Positions 8,533 through 16,251 of a DNA stretch of 22,208 nucleotides are shown piece after piece. Under the pieces are notes generated by a model. That model saw nothing but the letters and a program-made list of their open reading frames with translations, was not told the origin of the DNA and did not search any database. The DNA is from JABFRJ01 sp031409695 (lineage in GTDB: Bacteria > Pseudomonadota > Alphaproteobacteria > Rhizobiales > Hyphomicrobiaceae), in assembly GCA_031409695.1 (NCBI GenBank), contig JANNXS010000047.1:1-22208 (forward strand). Reading direction: 5' to 3'. The stretch's first letter is position 1; each line of letters begins with the position of its first letter. A program made the position numbers and the translations under genes.

Positions 8533-9414
8533 TTACCGTCGAAACACGTTTACGAGTGCGCGGCCATATCGGCTGCGCCGAAGCATCGCCTCGATCAACG
8601 GCACAGGGCATGCGGCAGACTGCTTGCCTGGCAGCCATCCCTGCTGAACCGCATATTGGAAGATCTCACCTTCGATCAATCGCGGACTTTTCGCAACCGC
8701 TTCCAAAACGGCACTTTTACCGCCCGTGGGTACACTTCTCATGACCAACCTCTGCCCATCGCGCGTCTTGAGCGGCCTCTTCCTGATAGACAAGATGGGA
8801 ACTCCTAAGCGGGCCAGAGCCACCCCGAAGTACACGTCATCGTTTTGCATCGCGACCGGCGGCATATCCTTGAGCATGCCGAAGATATCGCGGCCCTGCG
8901 CGTCTACGCCTTGGAGCAGAGGCAAGACCGGATACAAAACGCCGGACCACCCGATAACACCATCTACATACCCGACATTATTATCGAACAGCCCGTTATG
9001 GGTTTCGTAGGGATGGCGGTCGAGTTTCATGCCGCAAAACGTAATCGCCGTTTGCGGGTTGCGATCCGCCGCGGCTTCAAGAACTTCGATGATGCGATTG
9101 GGGTCGTTCGAGATACAATCGTCATCGAACGTCACGATGTACTTTGGCAGATCGTTGGGTCTGGTGGACGCCAGATAAGCCAAGCCACCGAGAAGCTTTG
9201 TTGCTGGGCCAAAGTCCTGGTCTGGCCGATGCACAACGACATGTGGCATGTGTGAGAGATAATCTGGCGCTAAATGCGCGCCCCATTTGTTGTATGTTTT
9301 CGGCAGCGAAACAATAACTTGGCGGCGCGTTTGCTCAAGTGAGCTCAGCACATGTTTCAGAGAGCCGTTAAACCGACGCGGCACACTCGTCACCGAGATG
9401 ATCGTCTGCGCCAT
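8533..9414 (-). CDS. Putative GT-A-fold glycosyltransferase (family 2-like)
   Basis: A 293-residue soluble protein with no signal peptide or membrane segment. It starts with a short beta-strand block (IISVTSVPRRF), has DFGPATKLLGGL (67-78), the metal/nucleotide-binding FDDDC (96-100), DGVIGWSGVLYP (151-162) and QNDDVYFG (190-197), where an acidic pair is expected at the acceptor/base site. This order fits GT-A glycosyltransferases of a poorly described group carrying a GP-x-TKL motif and a DDD triad. Donor and acceptor are unknown. It is solitary: neighbours are pip downstream and divergent argH, and there is no polysaccharide cluster. A 150-bp gap separates it from pip. Confidence 0.75.
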   Translation of the reverse strand: MAQTIISVTSVPRRFNGSLKHVLSSLEQTRRQVIVSLPKTYNKWGAHLAPDYLSHMPHVVVHRPDQDFGPATKLLGGLAYLASTRPNDLPKYIVTFDDDCISNDPNRIIEVLEAAADRNPQTAITFCGMKLDRHPYETHNGLFDNNVGYVDGVIGWSGVLYPVLPLLQGVDAQGRDIFGMLKDMPPVAMQNDDVYFGVALARLGVPILSIRKRPLKTRDGQRLVMRSVPTGGKSAVLEAVAKSPRLIEGEIFQYAVQQGWLPGKQSAACPVPLIEAMLRRSRYGRALVNVFRR

Positions 9415-9569
9415 GCTATTTCCAAGAGGTCTGGGATGCGCACCGAATTGCAGGAGGTCCCGAAGGGTGTCAAGTGAACCAATCTGCGTCTGGTCCGACC
9501 GCGCACCGCTTGCACGACGCGTGGCGGGTGTGACACAGCTCCCCGAACTCCGCTTGAGACCGATCTCCT

Positions 9570-11036
9570 ATGGTTGCTGCCGACAACAAGCTCGCTAAAT
9601 CTCCCTCCAAAGATGACGGCGCCAATACTGGCGCCGACACTGCCAACACGATGTGGGGCGGGCGTTTCTCCATGTCGCCGGCCGAGTTGATGACCGAGAT
9701 CAACGCCTCCATCGGCTACGACCAGAAGATGGCGCCGCAGGATATCGCCGGCTCAAAAGCGCACGCAGCGATGCTGGCGGCCCAGGGCATCATCACCAAG
9801 TCAGACGAGGCGCTGATCCAAAAGGGGCTCGATCAGGTCGCTGACGAGATCGCCAGCGGCAAGTTCAATTTTTCGGTGAAGCTCGAGGACATCCACATGA
9901 ATGTGGAGTCGCGATTGGCTGAGATTATTGGCCAAGCGGCAGGGCGGCTGCACACCGCGCGTTCGCGCAACGATCAGGTGGCGTTGGATTTCCGCATGTA
10001 CGTGCGTGATGCCACCGATGCCGCCGATGCCAGCCTGGCCAAGATGATGGCGACGCTCGCTACTAAGGCCGAAGCACACGCCGACGTTATCATGCCGGGC
10101 TTCACGCATCTGCAACCGGCACAGCCTGTGACGTTCGGGCATCATTTGCTTGCCTACGTTGAGATGTTTGCACGCGATCGCGGTCGCCTGCAGGACGCGC
10201 GTCGCCGCATGAACCAATGCCCGCTTGGGGCGGCCGCTCTGGCTGGCACATCGTTCCCCATTGACCGCCATGCAACGGCTGAGGCCCTCGGTTTCGACAA
10301 ACCAACGGACAACTCGCTCGACACCGTGGCCGACCGAGATTTTGCTTTGGAACTGCTCGCCGCGCTGTCGATTTCCGCCATGCATATTTCGCGGCTGGCC
10401 GAGGAAATCGTCATCTGGATGACGCCGCAGTTCGGTTTCATCACGTTGACGGATCAATGGACGACGGGGTCATCCATTATGCCGCAAAAGCGTAATCCGG
10501 ACGCAGCCGAACTCTGCCGTGCCAAGGTCGCGCGCATTCTTGCTGCGTTCCAGAGTCTTTTGGTGGTCATGAAGGGCCTGCCGTTGACCTATTCGAAGGA
10601 CATGCAGGAAGACAAAGAGATGACCTTCGACGCCATTCGTAATTTTACGGTCGCGGCCGCCGCCATGAACGGCATGCTCGAAGATATTGAGCCGGTTCAG
10701 GAGACCATGAAAGCGGCGGCTGGCCGTGGTTTTTCGACTGCGACAGACCTTGCTGATTGGCTTGTACGCACCCTTAAAATTCCATTCCGCGAGGCGCACC
10801 ACATCACGGGCTCTATCGTGAAGGCGGCCGAAAAGCAGGGCGTGGCTTTGGAGGACCTGTCGCTTGCAGCCATGCAAGACTTCGAACCACGGATCACGGA
10901 GGATGTGTTTACCGTCTTGTCCGTCGAGAATTCAGTAAAAAGTCGCGTTAGTCATGGGGGAACCGCGCCACAGAACGTGCGCAAAATGGCTAAGGGGTGG
11001 GTGAAGCGACTGGAAACGGATGCGAAGGCGCGCTAA
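9570..11036 (+). CDS. argH: Argininosuccinate lyase
   Basis: A 488-residue cytoplasmic enzyme for the last step of arginine biosynthesis, splitting argininosuccinate into arginine and fumarate. Family marks are MWGGRFS (28-34), HTARSRNDQ (128-136), catalytic-region TH at 179-180 in GFTHLQPAQP, and the superfamily signature GSSIMPQKRNP (300-310) with the mobile-loop serines. The body matches the normal length of about 460; the first 27 residues (Ser/Asp/Ala-rich) precede the usual start and may be disordered or result from an over-early start. The next in-frame ATG is Met28, directly at the MWGGRF motif. The stop codon is followed within 60 bp by the lipoprotein gene on the same strand, an arrangement common in alphaproteobacteria. 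Confidence 0.97.
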   Translation: MVAADNKLAKSPSKDDGANTGADTANTMWGGRFSMSPAELMTEINASIGYDQKMAPQDIAGSKAHAAMLAAQGIITKSDEALIQKGLDQVADEIASGKFNFSVKLEDIHMNVESRLAEIIGQAAGRLHTARSRNDQVALDFRMYVRDATDAADASLAKMMATLATKAEAHADVIMPGFTHLQPAQPVTFGHHLLAYVEMFARDRGRLQDARRRMNQCPLGAAALAGTSFPIDRHATAEALGFDKPTDNSLDTVADRDFALELLAALSISAMHISRLAEEIVIWMTPQFGFITLTDQWTTGSSIMPQKRNPDAAELCRAKVARILAAFQSLLVVMKGLPLTYSKDMQEDKEMTFDAIRNFTVAAAAMNGMLEDIEPVQETMKAAAGRGFSTATDLADWLVRTLKIPFREAHHITGSIVKAAEKQGVALEDLSLAAMQDFEPRITEDVFTVLSVENSVKSRVSHGGTAPQNVRKMAKGWVKRLETDAKAR

Positions 11037-11094
11037 GATGATATGGTGCTCAGATTGTTCTTCGGCGAACAGTCGAGGACCTGTGTTGAGGAAG

Positions 11095-11304
11095 ATGGCT
11101 GTGTCCCACAAAACTGCTGCGCTGCTGCTCGTGACGGCGACATTGGTAAGCGGATGCGGTGTGCGCGGTGCGCTTGAATCCCCGCAAGCCTCGACTGGGG
11201 CAGGAGGCCCCCAAACCGCCCAGGCCGAAAGCGGACAAGGAAAGAAGGCCGGCGAGGCACCCAAGCCGCATCAGGGCTTCATCCTGGATAGATTGATCCA
11301 ATAG
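11095..11304 (+). CDS. lptM: LptM-type small lipoprotein
   Basis: A lipoprotein of about 69 residues. A short hydrophobic signal (residues 7-18) ends in lipobox VSGC with Cys21 as lipidation site. It is followed by GVRGALESP, the GxxGxLxxP pattern of LptM (YifL), which in E. coli assists disulfide maturation of the LptD LPS translocon in the outer membrane. A Pro/Gly/Ala/Gln-rich linker and a conserved-looking end, HQGFILDRLIQ, complete it. The position right after argH is typical. The start is uncertain: TTG 11086 or GTG 11083 have GAGGA at a better distance, and the frame stays open to 11020, inside argH. In many relatives lysA follows; here it does not. Confidence 0.85.
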   Translation: MAVSHKTAALLLVTATLVSGCGVRGALESPQASTGAGGPQTAQAESGQGKKAGEAPKPHQGFILDRLIQ

Positions 11305-11306
11305 AG

Positions 11307-11410
11307 ATTTGAGAGCATTTTCTGACGAAGTGGACACCGGTTCTTCGTAGAAGATGCGTCAAAACAAGGACTTCTAGAGCGCATTCCGATTCCATGAGAT
11401 CGGAATTCTC
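11307..11410. repeat. BIME-like intergenic repeat with two hairpins
   Basis: Hairpin 1: GCATTTTCT (11315-11323), bulged G, ACGAAG (11325-11330), 12-base loop, CTTCGT (11343-11348), AGAAGATGC (11349-11357), with one G-T pair. Hairpin 2: ATTCCGAT (11383-11390) and ATCGGAAT (11399-11406) around 8 bases. Between them lies the conserved-looking GCGTCAAAACAAGGACTTCT then AGAGC. From memory this matches the layout of an abundant intergenic palindromic repeat in Hyphomicrobiales. It sits between convergent lptM and the fusion gene, so it may also end transcripts from both sides. Identity and copy number rest on recall. Confidence 0.75.
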
Positions 11411-11443
11411 TCAGGGTTCCGTGTTATGCCACAGGCAAGTGGC

Positions 11444-11460
11444 CGGCTTCATTGAAGCCG
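11444..11460. terminator. Short perfect hairpin between convergent genes
   Basis: CGGCTTC (11444-11450) pairs perfectly with GAAGCCG (11454-11460) over an ATT loop. It lies 33 bases beyond the stop codon of the minus-strand fusion gene and 140 bases beyond lptM. No T-run is present on either side, so its role as a terminator is only suggested by position. Confidence 0.4.
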
Positions 11461-11492
11461 ACATCTCAGATTCAAAGCGTCGATAAGTGTCG

Positions 11493-13436
11493 TTACGCTG
11501 CCGGTTGGGTGGGGCCGGGCACCAAACGTGCTGTGACGCCTGTTCTCTCAACGGCGGCCTGTAGAATTTGGCCCAGCAGCTCGCTGTAGCGCATGCCCTG
11601 GAAGCCAGCCATGATGTTCAGCTTCCCGTCCCAGCACCAACCTGGGTTCGGGTTGACTTCTAACAGCTTGATTTCGCCTTTTGCATCGGCCCGGAAATCG
11701 AACCGCGCATAGTCGCGGCAGCCCATGCGTTCAAACAAGCGCGCGGAGTTCTCCACCAGCTGCTGCTGCACGTGCTCTGGCAATTGCGCCTCGTTGTAGC
11801 GAAGCTGCGTCCAGTAGGGGCTGTCGGGCTCCCACTTGGATTCATAGCCAAGGATTTTCGGCAGACCCGGATCGAGACGCGAAAAGTCGACCTCCATGAT
11901 CGGCAGCGCGCGCAAACCCTGATCCGGATTGCCGACCATGCCGACCGAGTATTCAGCGCCCGTCAGGTACTCCTGCACGAGGACGGGCATCGCGCGTTTG
12001 GGAAACATGGCGCGCAGTTTTTCAAGGTATTCAAGCAGTGCGGTCTGGTTTTTGACCACGGCTTCCTTTGTGATGCCGATTGAGCTGTCTCCGAAATTCG
12101 GCTTGAGGAGGGCAGGAAACACGGAGGGCAATGTTGCGCCGTGGTCGCCCGGCCGCACATATGTCTCAAGCGGTACCGGCACGTCGATCGATTGGGCAGC
12201 GGCCCGAACAAGGCCCTTGTCGTAACACAACCCCAGCGCCGCCGGCCCGGCGCCCGTGTAGGGGATGCCGCGCAATTCCAACAGCGATGGCACGTGGAGT
12301 TCTTTGAACGCGTCGTTGTTCCAGCCCTCGTCGCAGAGGTTGAGGATCAAGTCGGTTTTGAGATCCAACAGATCCCGTTCGAGCGTTGCGTGGTTGTCGA
12401 GGAACCGGAACTTATAGGCGGGGAGCTCGGAGAGCGCGTCGCTGAGACGGCGCACGGTTTCGATGTCTTCCGGATTGAACTGCCCATTGCGCTTGACGGT
12501 ATCTGGCAGGCGCGGGTCGCCCATCAAAATGGTCACGTCCAACACGGCCGCTTTGGCTTTCGGCTTGCGTGCGAACGCTGGCGCATCAGCCGTCAACAAT
12601 AGACGCCGTGCCATCATACCCAGATCCTGATCGCGCTCAGAATGCGATTCGGCTGTGCCATGATGGCGGACGTTGCGGAAACCGGCCTTCTCCAGCAGCT
12701 TCGTGATGCCATCGCGTGTGTACAGCCGCTCCGCATAGAACTGGTCGGCGATGACGCCGGTCTCGTCGTTGACGATCACCTCACGGCTGACCAGGCGTTC
12801 CTTGTCGGAGGAAATGGACCGCTCGCGGCAAACGAAGTGGTGTTCGTCGATCCACTCCCAGGAGCGCTTCTCAAAGTGCTCGGCCATGTAGGCGCCGTCG
12901 GTGATGTCGAGCACGATCTGGCCCGTTGGGCGAAGTAGCTTGCCGACCGTTTGCAGCACCTTTTCGTCATCGAGCTTGTTCGAGAAATAACCGAACGAGT
13001 TGCCCATGATGGCCACGCAGTCGATCGAGTTCTCGGCCAGCTTCGGATTGCGTGCGTCGCCTTCCTTGAAGGCGACTTGCAAATTTTCAGCTTGCGCTCG
13101 CTTCTTGGCGAGGCGGATCAAGTAGCGTGAACGGTCGACACCGGTGATGTTTTTGAATCCACGACGCGCAAGCTCAATGCAGTGGCGGCCCTGGCCACAG
13201 CACAGGTCCAGTATGGCACTGTGCGGCGTGATCGCTGCGGACTGGACAATAAAGTCGACTTCTTTGCGCGTGTTCTCTGAATTTTCAACGACATCACCGT
13301 CAGTCTTGACGTACAGCGCGTTGAACAGTTTGCGCCACCACTCGGACGGCAGATGCTGTTCAAGATCGGCCACGGGGCCGAGGCAAGAACGTGCGGGGGG
13401 ACGCTTGAGCCGCTTGGGCTTTACAGCCGTTGCCAT
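11493..13436 (-). CDS. Fusion of SAM-dependent methyltransferase and D-Ala-D-Ala ligase-like ATP-grasp enzyme
   Basis: A 647-residue two-domain protein, cytoplasmic by lack of a signal. Residues about 60-285 form a class I methyltransferase: motif I ILDLCCGQGRH (75-85), GVDRS (99-103), GDARN (126-130), MGNSFGYF (144-151) and a post-motif LLRPTGQIVLDI. Residues about 300-635 form a Ddl-like ATP-grasp ligase: DLILNLCDEG (362-371), IPYTGAG (391-397), LLKPNFGDSSIGI (443-455), VQEYLTGAEYS (487-497), DYARFDFR (575-582) and metal-binding LLEVNPNPG (591-599). Both active sites look intact, so it probably methylates and ligates related substrates, such as a peptide-like or cell-wall metabolite. The substrate is unknown. 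A basic N-terminal 20 residues precede the fold. A GGAGG lies rather far (13 bases) before the ATG. The nearest upstream minus-strand gene is AsmA-like, 289 bp away; a housekeeping Ddl role is unlikely given the fusion and absence of mur genes. Confidence 0.88.
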   Translation of the reverse strand: MATAVKPKRLKRPPARSCLGPVADLEQHLPSEWWRKLFNALYVKTDGDVVENSENTRKEVDFIVQSAAITPHSAILDLCCGQGRHCIELARRGFKNITGVDRSRYLIRLAKKRAQAENLQVAFKEGDARNPKLAENSIDCVAIMGNSFGYFSNKLDDEKVLQTVGKLLRPTGQIVLDITDGAYMAEHFEKRSWEWIDEHHFVCRERSISSDKERLVSREVIVNDETGVIADQFYAERLYTRDGITKLLEKAGFRNVRHHGTAESHSERDQDLGMMARRLLLTADAPAFARKPKAKAAVLDVTILMGDPRLPDTVKRNGQFNPEDIETVRRLSDALSELPAYKFRFLDNHATLERDLLDLKTDLILNLCDEGWNNDAFKELHVPSLLELRGIPYTGAGPAALGLCYDKGLVRAAAQSIDVPVPLETYVRPGDHGATLPSVFPALLKPNFGDSSIGITKEAVVKNQTALLEYLEKLRAMFPKRAMPVLVQEYLTGAEYSVGMVGNPDQGLRALPIMEVDFSRLDPGLPKILGYESKWEPDSPYWTQLRYNEAQLPEHVQQQLVENSARLFERMGCRDYARFDFRADAKGEIKLLEVNPNPGWCWDGKLNIMAGFQGMRYSELLGQILQAAVERTGVTARLVPGPTQPAA

Positions 13437-13625
13437 GATGGACGAAAGGCCTCCGTGATGTCCAAACGGCTGCTCGACCGAAGGATTGTCCGGGCGGTTC
13501 CCGCGCAGGAGAGACGCCCAAGACGCTGGCAGTCGCGCGGGCCGGGGCGGCTATCGCGGTTGGCGCGCAAAGTAGGAGGCTCACCTCGAATGTCAAATGG
13601 GAATCGGCGGCAACTGCTATTTTCC

Positions 13626-13670
13626 CCCAGTCCTTTCACGCGCCCAGTCCTTTCACGCGCCCAGTCCTTT
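13626..13670. repeat. 17-bp tandem repeat, about 2.6 copies
   Basis: The unit CCCAGTCCTTTCACGCG occurs at 13626-13642 and 13643-13659 without mismatch, then 11 bases of a third copy at 13660-13670. It lies in the 289-bp spacer between the AsmA-like gene and the methyltransferase/ATP-grasp gene, both minus strand. I see no gene in this spacer. The repeat could be a slippage product or a protein-binding array upstream of the fusion gene. Confidence 0.9.
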
Positions 13671-13725
13671 TTATGCAGCTGGGCCTGGCGGTGGCGAGGT
13701 AAGGTCGACGTTGGAGCAAGTCCGA

Positions 13726-15513
13726 TCACGGCAAGGCTAAACGGGTCACGTTTGGGGCGTTCCAACTGCCGGTGATGCCAAAGCTCTGCTCTGTACTCTC
13801 TGGTGCAACGCCACCGCGCGGTGCGGTGCGTGGCCGGACGGATCGCGACAAGACAAGATCAAGGGCTAACGACGAGCGGTCGATCTTGCCGCTTATGCGG
13901 GCGATGCCGGTGCCCGTCTTGATTTGGGATGGCTCGAAAACGATCATCCGATCGGTCAGGAGCAATCTGAGATCGATGGCCTCAACCGCCTGCCCCGCGC
14001 TCAACACCAACGGATTTTCCCGAGCCGGCCGAGCCGCCGTGCGCTCAGTCACTTTGAACGGGTCCAGTTGGCTGCGGGCACCTACGGTCGATCCGACTGT
14101 GATCTTTCCGGTCATGACGCCGGGCAACAGATTCGGCCCATCGCCACGCCCCTGCAGATCGAGCGTGACCGACGCTGGACCAATAACCAGACCTTGGCCA
14201 AACAAAGGGGTCAAATGATCTTGCGCCTGTGCGAGATCGACACGTCCGCGTACGTTGAACGCTGGCCGCCAGCTCTGGCCCCCCGCATCGATATGCAGAC
14301 GCGCCTTGTTTCCGGCCCACTCAACTTCAGCAAGTTCAGCCGTCAGCAGTCCGCGGTCGACGGTGATCGTTGCGGCACCGCGCCCGCGAATGCCACTGCG
14401 CAAAAGCACGGTTGTGGCTGAGATGCGCAGGTCGGCATCAATATCAAGATATGCCGGTAGGTCCCTGGTCAAAGCGGCGAGCATTGCCCGCAACGGCCCA
14501 TCGATCGCGGACGGGCTCTGGCTTGCTTGTCCAGTCGCGACATCTTCGGTCGCACCAAGCCGTGTGAGATCCAATGTCGCGAATGCGAGCGTGCCCTCGA
14601 TGATTGGACGAGCGTTGCGATAGCGCAAGCGCAATGCCCCCATTGCTGGCCGCTGGCCGTCGAGTGTGAGGCGCGCGTCCTGTAAATCGAACATTCCATC
14701 GAGCCAGCGCGCGCGCCCGCTTATTGAAACGTTGCGTAAGGCTGCCGCTTGCCGGACGGGCGCGCCCAGCCAGCGCATCAAGGCAGCCGGGCTCGCGAGT
14801 TTCGCCTCGATGTCGCCGGTCAGCCCGTTTCGGTTTGACAGTTCCCCCTCAAAGCGCACATCGCCAAGGTTCTCGCCCTTGGCGGAGAAGCTTGCACGTC
14901 GGCGACTGGCCAGATTGCGTCCACCGTCGCTGTTTGCTTCTGTGTCCTGCCCAGCGGACGCTTCAAAGGACACGGCGTCGCCATGGAAGATTACCACCCC
15001 GCGCAGTGTCATTTGCCCGCGGTTGGCAAGGTCAAGCTCGGCGTCAATCGGCCCGACGCGGGCATTCGGATCTGCCGAGTAGCGGAGCATGGCGCCGCGA
15101 ATGAGGACGCGGTCCATGCCGAGGGCTGCGAGCTGCGTCATCAGTGGGCTGAAAATATCGGGTCGATTTGGGGCGTCTTGGCCCGGCCCAGCATCGAGAC
15201 GCAGCGTCGCACCTTCAAGCACCAACCGGCGCTCGCCCGTACCATCTGCGCCCGCCTGAAGGCTGAACTTACCCCGCTCAAGTTCCAAGAACGGCGTGCG
15301 CGCGAGGACGACGGGCTGTTCGATGTTGAACACCATACGGGGAGACGCTTGCACAGCGCCCCCCGTTACCGGCTTGCTCCAATCGCTGCCGCCCGGGATC
15401 GGGACCAAGGGCACGATGGCCAGGATCAACATTCCAGCAATGGCGGCCAGCATGACCGCAGCCGACCGACGTCGCAAATTGGACGGCTTTGAAGCCACGC
15501 GTGCTTTCTCCAT
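13726..15513 (-). CDS. AsmA-like inner-membrane-anchored envelope protein
   Basis: A 595-residue protein with a basic N-terminus, one membrane segment (about 18-38, Ala/Ile/Leu-rich ending in Pro) and a long periplasmic part. The periplasmic region is made of repeating beta-strand units of the AsmA/TamB type, for example FLELERGKFSLQ, LRGVVIFHGDAVSFEA, NVSISGRARWLDGMFDLQDA, and a C-terminal SFGITGSWNAPNVTRLAL that resembles AsmA C-terminal ends. Such proteins form lipid-transfer bridges or affect outer-membrane assembly. The ATG at 15513 is preferred over a TTG at 15528. No clear ribosome site is seen. Family placement rests on the repeat pattern and topology, not a catalytic motif. Confidence 0.78.
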   Translation of the reverse strand: MEKARVASKPSNLRRRSAAVMLAAIAGMLILAIVPLVPIPGGSDWSKPVTGGAVQASPRMVFNIEQPVVLARTPFLELERGKFSLQAGADGTGERRLVLEGATLRLDAGPGQDAPNRPDIFSPLMTQLAALGMDRVLIRGAMLRYSADPNARVGPIDAELDLANRGQMTLRGVVIFHGDAVSFEASAGQDTEANSDGGRNLASRRRASFSAKGENLGDVRFEGELSNRNGLTGDIEAKLASPAALMRWLGAPVRQAAALRNVSISGRARWLDGMFDLQDARLTLDGQRPAMGALRLRYRNARPIIEGTLAFATLDLTRLGATEDVATGQASQSPSAIDGPLRAMLAALTRDLPAYLDIDADLRISATTVLLRSGIRGRGAATITVDRGLLTAELAEVEWAGNKARLHIDAGGQSWRPAFNVRGRVDLAQAQDHLTPLFGQGLVIGPASVTLDLQGRGDGPNLLPGVMTGKITVGSTVGARSQLDPFKVTERTAARPARENPLVLSAGQAVEAIDLRLLLTDRMIVFEPSQIKTGTGIARISGKIDRSSLALDLVLSRSVRPRTAPRGGVAPESTEQSFGITGSWNAPNVTRLALP

Positions 15514-15756
15514 GTCAGCCGGTACCAACCGCGCATAAATGCTGCAAGACGCCGTTTACCTAGGGTCAAATAATCGAGTGACTTCAGTCTATTGACAGAT
15601 TGCGAACTGGACGTGGCAGTCTTGATCGGCCTGTGCCGTGGCGCAAGCCGATTCATTATCGATTTCGGTCGCTCATTAATTGTCGTACGTTTGTAGCCCG
15701 TGAGTTGTCGTGTTCAAGGGGCTCCCGACCAAAAGGGGCTCGATGAGCGGGGCAAC

Positions 15757-16148
15757 ATGCACGAGGGCATGCGTCGTATGCGTTTTTCGAGTTTGCTGGA
15801 GCGCCAGGAGCGCGGCGAGATCACACAGGAAGAGGCGGCCGATCTGCTGGGGGCGCCGCGCGGACGTTCCAGGGTTGGGCGGGGGGATACACTGCAGAGC
15901 GAGAGGACGGACTGGCCGATCGGCGCGGCGGCAAGCGCTTGCCTCGGCGCGCGCCAGAGATGGCGCTTGAGCAGTTGCTCGTGCTCTACCTGGACAAGTA
16001 CTCGAATACTGCGGTCAAGCACTCTCACGAGAAGCTGGTCGGTCGACACAACGACAACTTTGGCTACACTGTGACCAAACTGCACCTTCATGCGTCGGGC
16101 GCGGTACAGCCAGCGACGTCACGTTCCGAGCAGATGAATGGATACTAA
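15757..16148 (+). pseudogene. Frameshifted and truncated ISNCY-like (IS1202 group) transposase relic
   Basis: From ATG 15757 the frame reads MRRMRFSSLLERQERGEITQ (from residue 5) then EEAADLLG, the N-terminal helix-turn-helix start of ISNCY-family transposases. Near 15851-15858 the homology jumps to another frame: ARTFQGW (15858-15878), YTAEREDGLADRRGGKRLPR, EMALEQLLVLYLDKY, TAVKHSHEKL, GYTVTKLHLHASG, which continues the same family's order (sequence-specific HTH then a linker). The reading ends at TAA 16146-16148, well before any DDE catalytic core, so over half the protein is lost. One frameshift plus 3' truncation makes it non-functional. No terminal inverted repeats could be paired. It lies tail-to-tail with pyrB, 103 bp away. 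Confidence 0.75.
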
Positions 16149-16251
16149 CCACAAGAGGTAGGATGGCAATTTAGGGGGAGGCGACGCCGACGCAAATGTC
16201 TGCTGTTGGCCCGACACTGCTGCTGATGCTGACACGTGCAGCCACGGCCCC

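Noticed and set aside
9445..9473. TTGACA (minus strand) upstream of the glycosyltransferase gene
   Set aside because: The -35 box is perfect but the hexamer 17 bases downstream (CAATTC) is a poor -10, so the promoter is not supported enough to list.
9801..10457. 218-residue minus-strand frame inside argH
   Set aside because: Antisense shadow of a highly conserved coding region; composition is His/Arg-rich without a fold pattern.
12141..12602. 153-residue plus-strand frame inside the fusion gene
   Set aside because: Fully antisense to conserved ATP-grasp and linker sequence; no motif or ribosome site.
13626..13670. Possible CRISPR-like repeats
   Set aside because: The 17-bp copies are directly abutting with no spacers and there are no cas genes.
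13353..13775. 140-residue plus-strand frame across the spacer before the AsmA-like gene
   Set aside because: It runs through the tandem repeat, overlaps both flanking genes and shows Arg/Ser-rich noise typical of shadow frames.
14983..15492. 169-residue plus-strand frame opposite the AsmA-like gene
   Set aside because: Antisense shadow with no recognisable domain.
15714..16091. 125-residue minus-strand frame opposite the transposase relic
   Set aside because: The plus-strand reading gives a recognisable transposase order; this frame does not resemble any family.
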